A stretch of DNA of 64,000 bases from Fragilariopsis cylindrus CCMP1102. Lineage: Eukaryota; Bacillariophyta; Bacillariophyceae; Bacillariales; Bacillariaceae. The notes below the pieces were generated by a model, which was not told the DNA's origin, searched no databases, and saw only the letters and a list, made by a program, of their open reading frames with translations. The DNA is taken from positions 62,001 through 126,000 of the forward strand of contig FMBT01000324.1 of the NCBI GenBank assembly GCA_900095095.1, in the 5' to 3' direction. The translations under genes were made by a program, and so were the position numbers. Shown one piece after another: positions 38,590-49,779 of the stretch. How positions within the stretch are numbered: the stretch's first letter is position 1; each line of letters begins with the position of its first letter.

Positions 38590-38977
38590 AAAAATATGTA
38601 TAACGATAGATGTTTGTTTACTTAGAGAGAAATATTTTATAGCAACTGGACTGTTAGTTAGGCATCATCAGAATGAATCATACTCTGACTAGTAGCCGCT
38701 AAACCAGAACCAATCTCTAATCTACAACCGTGCAGTTGCAAAAACCGCGTATATCCCCGGCATGGTAATAATTATTGCCTTTTGCCAAAAATTGCGTCAC
38801 CATAAGCATAGGGGAGAAATGGCGTAATATCTCGTAGTTGATCCCGAAAAAGAAGAAGAAATAACCAGGTTTGAAACCAAAAAAGACATCTTACTCCAGG
38901 CCCCTGTCTTTTGATAGTTATCGGATTTCTTGTTCAATGTTTTCCCTGTTAACTAGAATGATTTAAAAAATACCATC
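38590..38977. other. Intergenic spacer
   Basis: About 390 bp between the disrupted ORF and the 3' end of the acidic protein gene. No signal is seen. Confidence 0.4.
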
Positions 38978-39907
38978 TCAGCTTATCCGTTGTTTCTTTG
39001 CTTCCGGTTCCGTTTCTGGTTCCTCATCTTCCGATTCATCATCATCTGTAGCCTCATTTAGATCGTCGTCTTCCTCATCAATTTCATCGTCGTCATCGTC
39101 ATCATTATCCACTGGCACGAAATCGACAGCAGCATCTTTTTCGTCTTCAATTATTTCAGGACCTAGTAATGCGCTAGTTCCCAACTCTTCTTCTTCCTCC
39201 TCTTCATCGTCATCGTCGTCATCACTATTATCGACTTCGCTTTCCTCATCTTCGTCATCGATATTGTCATCTTCGGAGTCATTGTCGTTGTTCACTTCCT
39301 CCTGTTTCTCACCGACGTCGATCACTGCATCGTCGTCATCGTCGTCGTCCTCCTCGTCATCATCTTGACTGTTCTCGACCACGTTATCATCATCATCATC
39401 ATCATCATCGACCGCGTTTTCAGCATCATCGCCATCGTCATCGCTCTCATCGTCATCGACCGCGTTATTATCATCGGCATCAGCATTTGCTTCGACCACT
39501 GCATCCCCGTCGGCATCAGCTTCATCGTCATTGTCGTCATCATTATCGTCATCATTTTCGCCGTCGTCGTCCTCCTCATCATCATTATCGTCTGCTTCTT
39601 CTGCTTCTACTTCTTCTTGATCGTCTTCTTCGATATTGTCTGCGGTATCTTGATCATCATTATCATTGTCGTCCGCTTCTTCTGCTTCATTCTCATCTTC
39701 TTCTTCGTATTCCTCTAAGTCCACCTCTTCTTCGTCTTCGTCCTCGTCTTCATCCACTGGATCATCTGCATCTGAATCTGCATCAACATCAACATCAACT
39801 GGTTCAGCATCTACTGGTTCGGCATCTAAATTGTCTACGTCGCTCTCGAGTTCCATAGTCTCCTCCATAGTTTCCTCTAAATCGTCATAGTCGCCGATAT
39901 CTGACAT
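38978..39907 (-). CDS. Highly acidic Asp/Glu-rich protein, probably nuclear
   Basis: The start is chosen at ATG 39907 (MSDIGDYDDLEETMEETMEL), because a splice-acceptor-like TTCGTAG lies just upstream and may end a 5' UTR intron. This gives 309 residues. More than half are Asp or Glu, in long runs interrupted by Val/Ala/Asn. One less biased stretch, ELGTSALLGPEIIEDEKDAA, lies near residue 235, and the end is a basic nuclear-localisation-like KKQRIS. No folded domain is visible. Acidic proteins of this kind act as histone or basic-protein chaperones or as Ca2+-binding matrix proteins. Here the KKQR end favours the nucleus, but this is inference. The antisense frames of this gene (Ser/Leu/Ile runs) are artefacts of the GAT/GAA repeats. 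Confidence 0.65.
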   Translation of the reverse strand: MSDIGDYDDLEETMEETMELESDVDNLDAEPVDAEPVDVDVDADSDADDPVDEDEDEDEEEVDLEEYEEEDENEAEEADDNDNDDQDTADNIEEDDQEEVEAEEADDNDDEEDDDGENDDDNDDDNDDEADADGDAVVEANADADDNNAVDDDESDDDGDDAENAVDDDDDDDDNVVENSQDDDEEDDDDDDDAVIDVGEKQEEVNNDNDSEDDNIDDEDEESEVDNSDDDDDDEEEEEEELGTSALLGPEIIEDEKDAAVDFVPVDNDDDDDDEIDEEDDDLNEATDDDESEDEEPETEPEAKKQRIS

Positions 39908-42057
39908 TCCTACGAAGAAAGATAAAAAGAAACAAAAACAAGTGTATGTAAGTAAAATGATTCTATCTGATGATATGGTATAAAAAAAATTGAATATGAG
40001 GTACATATTTATTTAAATATAATATTATGATAGGATTATGAGTGTCGTCTTTATCAGCTTTCGTTGGTCTTAAATAAGAGATACACCGTACAGTACAGTA
40101 CGAAGTACGGTAGAGACATACCGGTACACTTCAATCGTAAAAGTAGTGAGTCGCTGTCTGTCGTGACTGAGATTGTGCGCGTTTTTTGATCGTTTCGCGC
40201 ATATCAGATGGCATGCTCGCGCTGCAAAAGAAAGCAACCTTAAGTAGGTGTTGAAATAATAAAACAGCACAGTATTTAAGTCATCCTTTGTACCGTATGC
40301 AGCGCGTAGATTTGTACGGTACTACTAGTATGAAAAACGCAAACACTTTCTTTTTTTTTGTAGAAATTTCACACCGTCAAAAGAGGTAGGAAAGACATGT
40401 CTTTTTTTTAATAATTTAATCTCAAAAAAGTCTAGCGCCTTGTTTATCGCGTCGTAACTTAATTTTCGATTTGCCGATTCCATCTCATGAGGAAAACATG
40501 ACATAAGATTTCATATCCAATAATCCATGGTACGGTCGCAATATGTAATTCCTGAGAAGTATCATTAGGTTTCTATGTTTTCGGAAGTATAACGACACAA
40601 CCTTGCGTACCGGCACCACACTTTCGTCTCAACGACGACGAAAAAATACGTTTATCGGGTCAAAATGGCTGAACAAGTCACTTTCCTTTACAATAATAGT
40701 ACCAAAACTTCAATTTTAGGTTAATTTACATGGTTAATTTACTTACTTTCTATTGATGTTGCTTGGTAGGTTTTTCTTTTATCTTTTTCTTATTCTGAAA
40801 AACTTGTCGTTTTCGACTAGTAGGATGTGATTTTTGTGAAAAATGCTGACAAAAAGTGAGCTTCTATCACACAAATCACACGCGGTGTAAAAAGATGAAA
40901 AAAATTGATTTTTGATTCGCTTGACATCAAGAAAAGTCACCGTAGATTCACGTAGAAACTCCTACGACGACTAGATTTTACCTTTAAATTTAAAATTCCC
41001 TAGATATTTTTTCTACAATATGATTTTATTTTAAGAGCGCATGAGAACACTGCAAACGCGCACACGCTTATTCACGATTGAGGAATTGTAATTGACTCGC
41101 TTAAAAAAGACCTCTCCAGTCGTGCATACTGTTGAATCACGGCCGAAGATTACCTAGTGAATCGGATATTACAAACCGGTCCAGCAAAGAACCACATCAA
41201 CAGCAACATATCGATATCATAAGATCTACTGGCATTCTCATCCTTTTAAATACTGGTAACTTTCCCCTTTTTGATGCCTTTGCTAGTTGTTACTCTCATT
41301 GTGGGAGGTAGGTAGCAAACATAGCGGTGCAGCAATAGCAATAGTATAGTAGTTGGCATGAAAATGAAGACTCAAAAACACATTATTAGTACAGTGGTAT
41401 AACAATGAAATGATAAAGCAAAACCAGCAGTCAACTTTTGACCCCTTGATTTTTAACTTTAAGATTCACCAGCAGAGCAGCCATCATCGGGCTTGGTCCA
41501 GCCACTTGATCCATTGCCTTTAGATAAATTGAAGCTAGTAAATAATTACTCTATAGTACAGTACTCTATTATGTCCAAGCAAAGAAATTTAGGATGATAG
41601 TAGATTGTTTCTTTTGCTGATATGAACATCAAGAAGTATCCTAATATATGATGGTTTGGTCTAATAAAGTTGACAAATCAAATCTTCATTAGCTAATACA
41701 TTTTCAGTCATACTTGTCCATAAACAGTGTTATAAAAAGAGGTCAAACAGAACAATACAGAAAATGAAGAGTGTGAAATCCCTATTTCTACTTCTTAGAA
41801 GAACTATTATCTGAGATCTGAGAGTGTTAAGAGATACAATAAACACAGCTAGTTTAAGCATTTTGCCATATACTTGTTGTAATGCCTGTCATTCTTCATT
41901 TACACAGCAACATAAAAAAAATTGTTGAGAAGGAAGCTACAACAAATCTCTAATATTCATTTGAATTAGTAGCTGTAAGGATTGATTCAGTATCGACGCC
42001 AGCATCAGTTTTATTGCAGCAACAAAGGCTTGTTATGAATGAGTTAGCAATGAAAAT
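39908..42057. other. Longest gene-free stretch, about 2.1 kb
   Basis: This lies between the starts/ends of two minus-strand genes. The 39908-40400 part is probably the acidic-gene promoter and contains a GTAC-rich cluster (40086-40125, with ACAGTACAGTACGAAGTACG). The remainder is AT-rich and lacks coding frames. I found no transposon ends, tRNA or repeat array by eye. Confidence 0.45.
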
Positions 42058-42590
42058 CTATGTTACTTTTGACCCTTCATCCTTTATCATAACTCTCTCT
42101 TGTCGACCTTCCTTCCATTCTATGTTCTCTTTCCAAACAGACCCATTATCTCCCTCATAACATTCTCTCTTCCATATTGGTACTCTCGCCTTCAGCGCAT
42201 CGATCAGATACTCAACGCAATGTATAGATTCTCGACGATGAGGACTAGAACATGCCAAAATAACGCTCGGAAAACCAACTGGACAATCACCCAAAATATG
42301 AACAGCAGCAATCTTATGGATACCGCTAAATTTTTCGCATGCATCGTCACATATTCCTCTTAGTTCCTTCTCTGCCATGGGAACATACCCCTCATAACTC
42401 AGTTGAGTAACCTTCTTCCCTTGGAAATTATCTCGTGTTGTCCCAGCAAATGTCGCAATAGCGCCACAGCTCGCATCGCTCACAAACTGAGAACATTCTT
42501 CGAGAGAAGGTAGTTGTTCCGACACTCGAATGAAATACCTCTCGTTGCTTTTGAAACTTGTGGAAGGGGGGGATATAATGAATGCGACAT
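42058..42590 (-). CDS. MOCS2B: Molybdopterin synthase catalytic (large) subunit, MoaE/MOCS2B
   Basis: With the MoaD/MOCS2A small subunit it inserts dithiolene sulfur into precursor Z to make molybdopterin. The core reads YFIRVSEQLPSLEECSQFVS, CGAIATFAGTTRDNFQGKKV, LSYEGYVPMAEKELRGI, IAAVHILGDCPVGFPSVILA and SSPHRRESIHCVEYLIDAL, then KARVPIWKRECYEG with the conserved catalytic Lys pair. Length from ATG 42590 is about 177 residues, typical. The ATG frame and the core frame differ by -1 across a run of seven C (sense strand) at 42566-42572. A longer run by one base would join them, so a homopolymer error is likely. Alternatively a short upstream exon is spliced in. No MoaD partner is nearby. Confidence 0.9.
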
Positions 42591-43011
42591 ATTATGATAT
42601 TACTTTCGGCCGTTTTGCTGGTCTGGAGAAAGAGTTCAATACGCCTTGTACTTGCTGTAGTAATTTTTCTCGTTCGGACGACTAAAGTACAAGTGACGTG
42701 CAATGATGTGATATGTGATGACTGAAATTCACTTTGTCATTTATACGTGTAAATAAGAATAATACTGTAGTCACGAAAATACCGTAACACCGCGCAGCTT
42801 CGAACTTTTCCTCAATATGCGCCAATTCAACGGCAATCACAGTTGAGAATTGACATTTTGATGCCAAATAATAGAAATAACAAATTGGCCTAATCCTTAT
42901 CCAGGTTTATGAGGATGAGGATGAGCCGTGGCTAAAATACGGGGATCTCATCACAACGTGTCGTTTGCGGTAACGGTATCCGAGCTGCCAACCTGAGTCG
43001 AGAAGCTGTCC
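42591..43011. other. Intergenic spacer
   Basis: About 420 bp upstream of MOCS2B and of the small plus-strand ORF. It probably contains the MOCS2B promoter. Nothing specific is seen. Confidence 0.4.
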
Positions 43012-43284
43012 ATGATATCAGATTCCGAAGTAACAGCCACGGAAGCCAATATCGATGACCTACGCAACGTTTATTCCTTCTTCGACGGAGTACTCAGAGA
43101 GATCGGAAAGTTCATGCTGAAGGGAACAGATGGTGATGATGAGAGTAAGCTTGTTTGTAGAAGAAACTGCCATCCAATTCCGGAACGCCACAATCTAACC
43201 CGAAATGGATTTCTTGTATGGGGATGGCCCAAAAAAGCAGGTCTATTAGAGACAAGGTCAACACGCATAGGAAGAGCGAAATAG
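43012..43284 (+). CDS. Small hypothetical protein
   Basis: An open frame of 90 codons from ATG 43012, beginning MISDSEVTATEANIDDLRNV, then FFDGVLREIGKFMLKGTDGD and a basic, Trp-containing tail (GFLVWGWPKKAGLLETR). The first half has an amphipathic helical look. No homologue is recognised, and start context and splicing cannot be judged. It may be a short gene or chance. Confidence 0.3.
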   Translation: MISDSEVTATEANIDDLRNVYSFFDGVLREIGKFMLKGTDGDDESKLVCRRNCHPIPERHNLTRNGFLVWGWPKKAGLLETRSTRIGRAK

Positions 43285-43948
43285 TTTGCTACTCAACAGA
43301 TCTTTCAGAGAAGACACTGAACGTAATAATCGCGGAATTTTTATTATAATAACGAATTTCTCTGTTGACCTTACCGTATGTCTGAATCGGATCATAAAAG
43401 CATTGGTTGATCATGCTCTAGAACATTTAATCAATTAGTTTAATCTCGGTGGACGAGTAAATTTTCGCATGTATTTCCTGTAAAGAATCGTGGGACATGC
43501 TACTTGTGCTTCCTTTGATCCCCTTTTCTTCTTCTAATATAGTGATCGAATACTTAACGAAATTGAAGTTGTCGTGACACACCACTATTCAGTATATTAC
43601 AGTTCTTTTTTTCTGAATGGGCAATTGATTGATGGAAAGCTTACCGCGAAGCTTGGTTTCACTTGTACAGTCTTGAGGAGACTCTGCACGACCTATTCTA
43701 TTATTCTTCTGAAAAATTGATTTGTTCCAAGCAGTTACTGGACATCGTACGTCTGGTTACCATTCACATTGCACAGAACAATTTACCCAAAACCCAATCA
43801 GCTTCGTTGATTAACCGAGTCAAGATGTCCTAGCAAATATCGTCGTGGAAAATAAGTTATCATCATGAAAAGTATTCATTTGTTCGGAGATTTTATCCCG
43901 AAATTTTCTATTGTTAAATTTTATTTTATTAATTAAAGAACATTAATT
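43285..43948. other. Intergenic spacer
   Basis: About 660 bp between the small ORF and the 3' end of the NAP gene. No gene or repeat is seen. Confidence 0.4.
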
Positions 43949-45171
43949 CTATTTACATTCTGGATTCTCATCCTCAGACGGAGGGGACTTATCACCTGTT
44001 GGCCATTCCATTCCTTCCATGGCTGCCTCCATTTCTCTTTCCATGGCATCTCCAGAAAACCACATAGCAGCATTTGGAATAATATGTGATCGAAATGCTT
44101 GAGCAACGTCATAATCTTCGTCAAATGCAGCCTCAAGTCGTACAGCTTCTGCCTCGTCCATGCTATCCAAACTGGGCATCTTAGGTGGCGTAAAGAAATG
44201 GAAGAAGGAGTCACACCGTTCGTTTTCGTAACCGTTCGAATCTGCCCAGAATTTTTTCCCTTACCACGTTGTTGTTTTGTCGTATCTATATAAGTCAATG
44301 ACATAGATGGTTTCCATATATCTCACAACCTTCAACATTTTTTAAAATTGGTTCATCCCCAAGGAGAAGGTTGGGCACATCGTAGCTCTTCGTTAGTACT
44401 GAATTTTCAAAGTAGTGGTTTGGAGCAAAATGAAATTCCAGTCTGAAACCTTCCCCATTCTCGTAGTTAAACATCTGATATCTTCGAGGTACCCCAGACA
44501 TTCAAATCTTTCTCTGGGAGGATCCCTTCCGTGACTGGCATTTGATTGATAGTGCATGCCCAAAACTGGGGTATTCCTTTCTCTTTTGGTTGCTTGTCCC
44601 CACCAACAATGCAATTATCCGGTCCATGTGTATTGTCAATATCATCGTCCATCTGTCCCAATACAACATCTTTCCGTTTTTCATAGAGTGGCTGTAATAG
44701 TTGCTGATACTTGGTTTCCAACTTGGCCCGCTCCTCTAAATATTCTTTCATTAATTCTTCACGTTCATTGTTGATCTCCTTCAGTTTCTCCACACGATGC
44801 TTTATATACTGAGGCAAATTTTCAAGAATAGATTCAGTCGGGTCCTCGTCGTCGTCGTCGTCACTATTATCATTCTCGTCGATACCTCCACCAAATGGAG
44901 TGAAACTGAAACCAGGCTTCTCTGTAGATAACGATTGTAAGGTTTGGTTTTCCGAATTTTTAACAACCACTTCTGCATATGCTCGAATGAATTCATTCTT
45001 TTCAAGGAAAGATGAAGTCAACACTCCCTTCGCCATGAGTTTCATCTTCAATTCTGAAATCTTCATATCCTTCGCCTTCTCCATTTCAGCTTGAATCTTG
45101 TCCTCGTCTGTCATTGTGGTTGTTGTTTCTGCCTTCTCCATTTCAGATTGAATCTTGTCCTCATCTGTCAT
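43949..45171 (-). CDS. NAP1-family nucleosome assembly protein
   Basis: NAP1 proteins chaperone H2A-H2B dimers. No intron is required, and about 408 residues are expected. The N-terminus carries a near-exact tandem repeat, MTDEDKIQSEMEKA and MTDEDKIQAEMEKA. The family core follows: LPQYIKHRVEKLKEINNERE (long dimerisation helix), KYQQLLQPLYEKRKDVVLG, GIPQFWACTINQMPVTEGIL, GYLEDIRCL, FRLEFHFAPNHYFENSVLTK, TKQQRGKGKNSGQIRTVTKT, FFHFFTPPKMPSLDSMDEAE and HIIPNAAMWFSGDAM. The acidic C-tail is short (SPPSEDENPECK). The frame changes four times, all by -1, near 44508, 44470, 44306 and 44211. Each joins conserved segments, and the corrected length is divisible by three. Confidence 0.88.
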
Positions 45172-45904
45172 TGTGATGGTTGCTCCTCGTTATATTTCTC
45201 TAGTAGTAGCTCAGCTAGCTTGTTTATATGGAACGAATGGATTGTTTTGAAAAATTGTACAATAATAGAAGTTTGTTGATTTTTAAATGTGATTTTTCAA
45301 TTCTCCCTGAAAATTGTACGAATGGCTATCTTAGTACACGATACTAGTCAACGTACGACGGCTGGACGTTCGAACGGATAATTATATATTTTATTTATTG
45401 AAAAATTTGTTGCATCTGTGATTCAAAAAATTGTGTCTGTGAGAACAAAGGAAATCAATCTGTACAAAAAAGTGAAAAAGAGCGTGATAATTTCGCCCTC
45501 GTTTTGACCTCGTTCTCATCAACTCAAACATCACCAAAAACGAATAGTAACAAAGAAACGGAAATCTCTCAACCGACACAGAATGAAGATTTCAATTGCT
45601 TGCCGTTACTTTCTCGTTGATCACAATAAAAGTCACGGCAATCAATGTTCTATATTCTTACAACATAAAAACGTTTCAACATCATTTTAACAACAAGTTT
45701 TTGTGTAATCAGTAATATTTCACAGTCCACTGCGATACATCGACCATCGAAATCGGCAGCACTATCTCAAAGCTTCACAACTTATCCTGTATTCGTTAAA
45801 GCTAAACGTCAACTGTTATCGTTTTTGTTCGTTTCTATTGATACGCATTCGTTTCAAAAAGTGAAGAGAAAGCAACAAAAGTTATATCGAAAGTCACTAA
45901 AATC
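45172..45904. other. Divergent spacer NAP/MYB
   Basis: About 730 bp. It is AT-rich with AAATTGT-type words and no coding frame worth calling. It presumably holds both promoters. Confidence 0.4.
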
Positions 45905-47043
45905 ATGAATTTCCAACCTGAATATAATGGCAAAACAGTAGGAGTTCAGTTTCTTTCATTTCCTCCGTTGAGAAGAAAAATTCTTCTGCTGCAGATTTAT
46001 CGTTGAAGAGGAGCTCTTTACAGGTACAGGTTCGAGCTCCTGGTCCAATATGGTCTCCTCGATCGGTAGAAACTGCTCCTCTCGCGTCTGCCGCTAAGAT
46101 GGTTTCTGAACGTAAGAAACGAAAGAATTGGACTAGTATGGTAAGTTAGGACGGTACTGTTACGACTGCGATTGTTAGAGACAATATGAATGATAACGCT
46201 TCCAATCCATTCGTTCGCTCACTGTATCGTACATATCGATGACTGACTCGCTGAATCGAATCATCCTCACTCTATTTTTTAAATGTGTCTTCAAAATATT
46301 GAATTTCGCCCCCCCCCCCCCTCATCATCGAAGGAGGACAATCTTGTTCAAACCAAAATGAAAGAATTGGGACCGCACAAGCCAAACTGGTCAAGACTTT
46401 CAAGTCAACTCAACGAAGCCTTCGGATCTACCCGAACTGGTAAGCAGTGTCGCGAACGCTGGCTCAATGGTTTGCGACCTGGTATCAAAAAGGGTAGTTG
46501 GACGGAGGAAGAAGTTATTAAAATCCGGTACTTTCATACCACTTTTGGTCCTAGGTAAGTAGTATACTTTTATCGTTTAAAGTGACAGTAACTACTACCG
46601 GTAGCATTACACAGCTCGAGTCTTAAAGTGAATATTTTCTGCTAACACACAACCACTTCTTTGTTTAAAAACAAATTCGTAGGTGGTCTACAATGGCCGA
46701 ACTAATGGATAATCGCACCGATAATGATATCAAGAACAAGTGGAACTCAATGAAAAAATCGAAAGCAGTTCGTGAAAGGAAGATTGCTTCAATTACAGCG
46801 ACCAAATCTGCCGTCGATGGAATACCAGGTGTAGGACGACACCATGAGAAGGAGGCTTCTACTGGAGTCCATACTCAGTCAAAACAAGCAGTTAGTAACA
46901 TGTCGATATTCTCAGCTTACAAACCGCATCCTTCGTTGTACTCGTCGGAGCGAGCTATTGCACCGATGGTTACGGATGGTGGTAGTGCTGAAAACTCACC
47001 AGTTCCGGAAAAAATCTACTGGGGGGATCGCTACGAAATTTAG
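45905..47043 (+). CDS. R2R3-type MYB transcription factor
   Basis: Three exons: 45905-46140, 46334-46554 and 46683-47043, with GT-AG introns 46141-46333 and 46555-46682. Two MYB repeats span the splices. R2 is built from RKKRKNWTSM joined to EDNLVQTKMKELGPHKPNWS and RTGKQCRERWLNGL. R3 is KKGSWTEEEVIKIRYFHTTF, then GPRWSTMAELMDNRTDNDIK and NKWNSMKK. Regular Trp spacing and the NRTDNDIKNKW recognition helix define a DNA-binding MYB. The C-terminal ~110 residues are Ser-rich without a domain. From ATG 45905 (MNFQPEYNGKTVGVQ) the frame shifts by -1 near 45955 to reach the MYB frame. If translation instead starts at ATG 46099, the protein is 207 residues and needs no shift. The first intron has a 13-C run before its acceptor. 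Confidence 0.87.
46309..46321. repeat. Homopolymer C13 in MYB intron 1
   Basis: A run of 13 C just upstream of the acceptor of intron 1. It may serve as the polypyrimidine tract. Confidence 0.8.
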
Positions 47044-47314
47044 ACCAAAGATAGAGAAAGAGAGTGTTTTTGTGGGAATTGGATTCTCCTTATCCTTTTT
47101 CGTTGAATTTGCCATCGAAACATAGGATAGAAGCCAATATGCTATGTTATATCTCGACCGACGAATACATATTACAACTTAATTGTTAATGGAAAAATAA
47201 TTAGGTAGTTAACGAATGAGCTATTTATAGCCTTTTAAATATGATAGATCTTTTCAATTCGTTCACTGATCCAAAAGTCCCGTAGTAGCACCAAAAAGTA
47301 CTGTGATTTAGAAC

Positions 47315-49779
47315 TCACGGGCGCTCACGATGTGATAGTCGAAAACGACGAGCAAGTTTCATTTTCAGATCAGCATGTATCACCTGTGGAATGTCTCTAA
47401 CGTCTACTTCTATATCACTCAGTTGTGCGTACATACATTGACAACGAACCAAGACAGGAAACTTGGGTTTTTCGTCTTCGTGCTCATTAGGAGTGTTCAG
47501 ATTAATCTCGAACTTTGCCTGAAGCTGGAATTTTTCTCCCCCACCGAGCTCAGAAACGCACCAAATAACACTACGTTTCGAAGCATTCCAAACACCACCA
47601 GGAGGAGATGTTGTCAGTGATTCTCCGTTAATAGATGTAGGGACTCCCATAATAATTGTCAAGTCTGTCAGATGGTCCTCGTTGTGAGGATTTGAACTTA
47701 TCTGTAATGCCACTCTCCAATGATTCTCTTCTAGACGAACTCTAGTTTGTACTCGCTAAGCACATAGTTAAACGAAAGAAATCGCACAATTAGATGTCAA
47801 TAGTATTGCAACATCTAACGTTATCACAAACCAACGAAATTACTTACAATAGGAACCGGGCGAAGATCATTTCCGCACTTGTATCGCATCACTGGAAAGT
47901 AATCATCAGCTTTTGGAACAGAAATTGTAAACATGTGGTCTGACTTCATAGCGCGATGATTCGAGGGAAGTGAACCAGCCATGTTATCCGCAAACTTTTT
48001 GTTTTCCTGAATAGACTGGATGCATTTCGATGGATCTCGTATTAGAAGAAAGAACGGGACTCCTTGATCGATATTGGACCGAACTTGTACCTGAATAACC
48101 CCTTCGACCGAACAAGATGACAATTTTGAAAGTTTGTAGAAGCATGTGAGATCTTCATTAAGTGCGACGTTTACCAGTACCTTAGGAGGACCACCGTCGC
48201 GATGATTTCCTACAGTAGTATTTCCGTTAGCATCCGCCAATAGATCTTTACTATATGTTTTTTCTGACGCCGTAGTAGGAGTATCCGTGGGTAATGTTCG
48301 GCCAGCAAATGGATCAGATTGCTGCCGACCACGGGTTTGATTGCGACTTCCAATGCTACCTGACGGTGTCCTTACTGTCGACGCTAGTGAAGCTCCACCA
48401 TCTGATTCTACACTTTGGGTGGACGAATAATTAGACTGATGGGGTGAGGAAATAGGAGGGTTCCCGTTTCCATTACCATGTCCTATCGAAGTAGACTGTC
48501 GACCAACCATATTTCGTGACCGACCCCCAGATACCGATTGGTCGGCACTTATTCTACGGTTCCTCGGGGTACTAGAATCCTTACCGTTGGAAGCGAGAAG
48601 TTGCCTTGAACGATTCGAGGTTCTCGACATAGTATCTTTCCTGGGACCTTTCAAAGTCAAGTTTGACGTGCTGGTAGATGTTGACCGAGCTGATATCGAC
48701 ACATCGTCACCACAATTACTATTCCTTGCGAGATTAGCGATCGACGAACTCCGTTTCTCCCCTCGAAAGTCAAAACCATCTAAATCGGTATCCCTCGCAG
48801 TTTTCCGTGATCGTTTTTTGCCAGCCTTTGCGGCATGTCTTGCCCGTCCTTCGTATTTTCGAAACATTGTATCCGAATCAGATACCGACAAAACAGCCAT
48901 ACGCTCTACAATAATTCTCCCCTGATCGGCTGAGTTGACATGGAGATTTTCATTGTCGCCTTCCATTTCGAAAACGTTACTGTCTTGACTCCTTTTCTTC
49001 GAATTTGCATTTTTCTTTGAAAATTGATCTTCTTGGAATATAACTAGTCGATGTTCTCTTTTGACGACTGCATTTGTGATTCGATCTTCGTCGTCCGCTA
49101 GCAATAACGTCGTTAAAAGGGATCGAGCCGACGAGACGTCCATATTAGACGACGACGGCGGCGTTTTTGTGGTACTGCTTCGTTTTTTTCCGATGCTAGT
49201 CGTTGACACCCTGCAAAGTATACTCATACATTCTTTCATTCGATTACTTAGGGAGTATGCCAAGCCCGATGTTCCAAGTGCTGAAGGATCACCTCCCATC
49301 CCTACGCAAAATACTACCGCAGTGACGTCCTTCATTTCAAATCCCGTGGAATTTTTCGACGAGTAAACTTTAGATGAATTCAATATCAAAGGAACTAAGT
49401 GCGATATTTGTTTTCGGTCTCGAGTCAAATGATATCGCATCGCAATCCCATGAGATTTATTTGGTCGGAATATCTGTGTTCTAAAATTATTTTTGACGTT
49501 GGCGTTGTCATCGAATAGGAATTTTTCGTCTTCTTGTAAGAATCGATCGAAGGTCGTACTCGTTTTATTGGGTGCCTTTAGAATTGAATTGATGTAAAAA
49601 TGGAGCTCCGTTAGGACCTCGACACATGATGATTGCGATATTGTACATAGAGGACTGGGTAGTAGCAATGGATCGCCAAGGTGACAGGATACTGCTTCAC
49701 CCGAAATATCACTCCGAAGTAAAACTGAAAGGGATACAAACTCTGGACCTGGAGCTGCTCGAGAGTACAGCAACTCCAT
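47315..49779 (-). CDS. Mu-homology-domain (muHD) trafficking protein
   Basis: Two exons: 49779-47848 and 47755-47315 (GT-AG intron 47756-47847, phase 0), 790 residues. The N-terminal ~330 residues are unassigned (MELLYSRAAPGPEFVSLSVL). The middle is Ser/Arg/Asn-rich and disordered, and includes an appendage-binding-like DPF (SDPFAGRTLP). The last ~300 residues resemble the C-terminal domain of AP mu subunits and of FCHo/Syp1 and TSET TCUP proteins: VNVALNEDLTCFYKLSKLSS, ISVPKADDYFPVMRYKCGND, then RVQTRVRLEENHWRVALQIS, TDLTIIMGVP, PGGVWNASKRSVIWCV, EKFQLQAKFEINL and FPVLVRCQCMYAQLSDIEVD, ending RRFRLSHRERP. No F-BAR domain or longin domain is evident, so it is neither a normal mu subunit nor FCHo. 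A clathrin-related endocytic role is inferred. Confidence 0.78.

Noticed and set aside
39322-39890. Long frames antisense and off-frame to the acidic gene (Met/Thr, Ile/Val and Ser runs)
   Set aside because: They are produced by GAT/GAA triplet runs read in other frames and have no start context or motif of their own.
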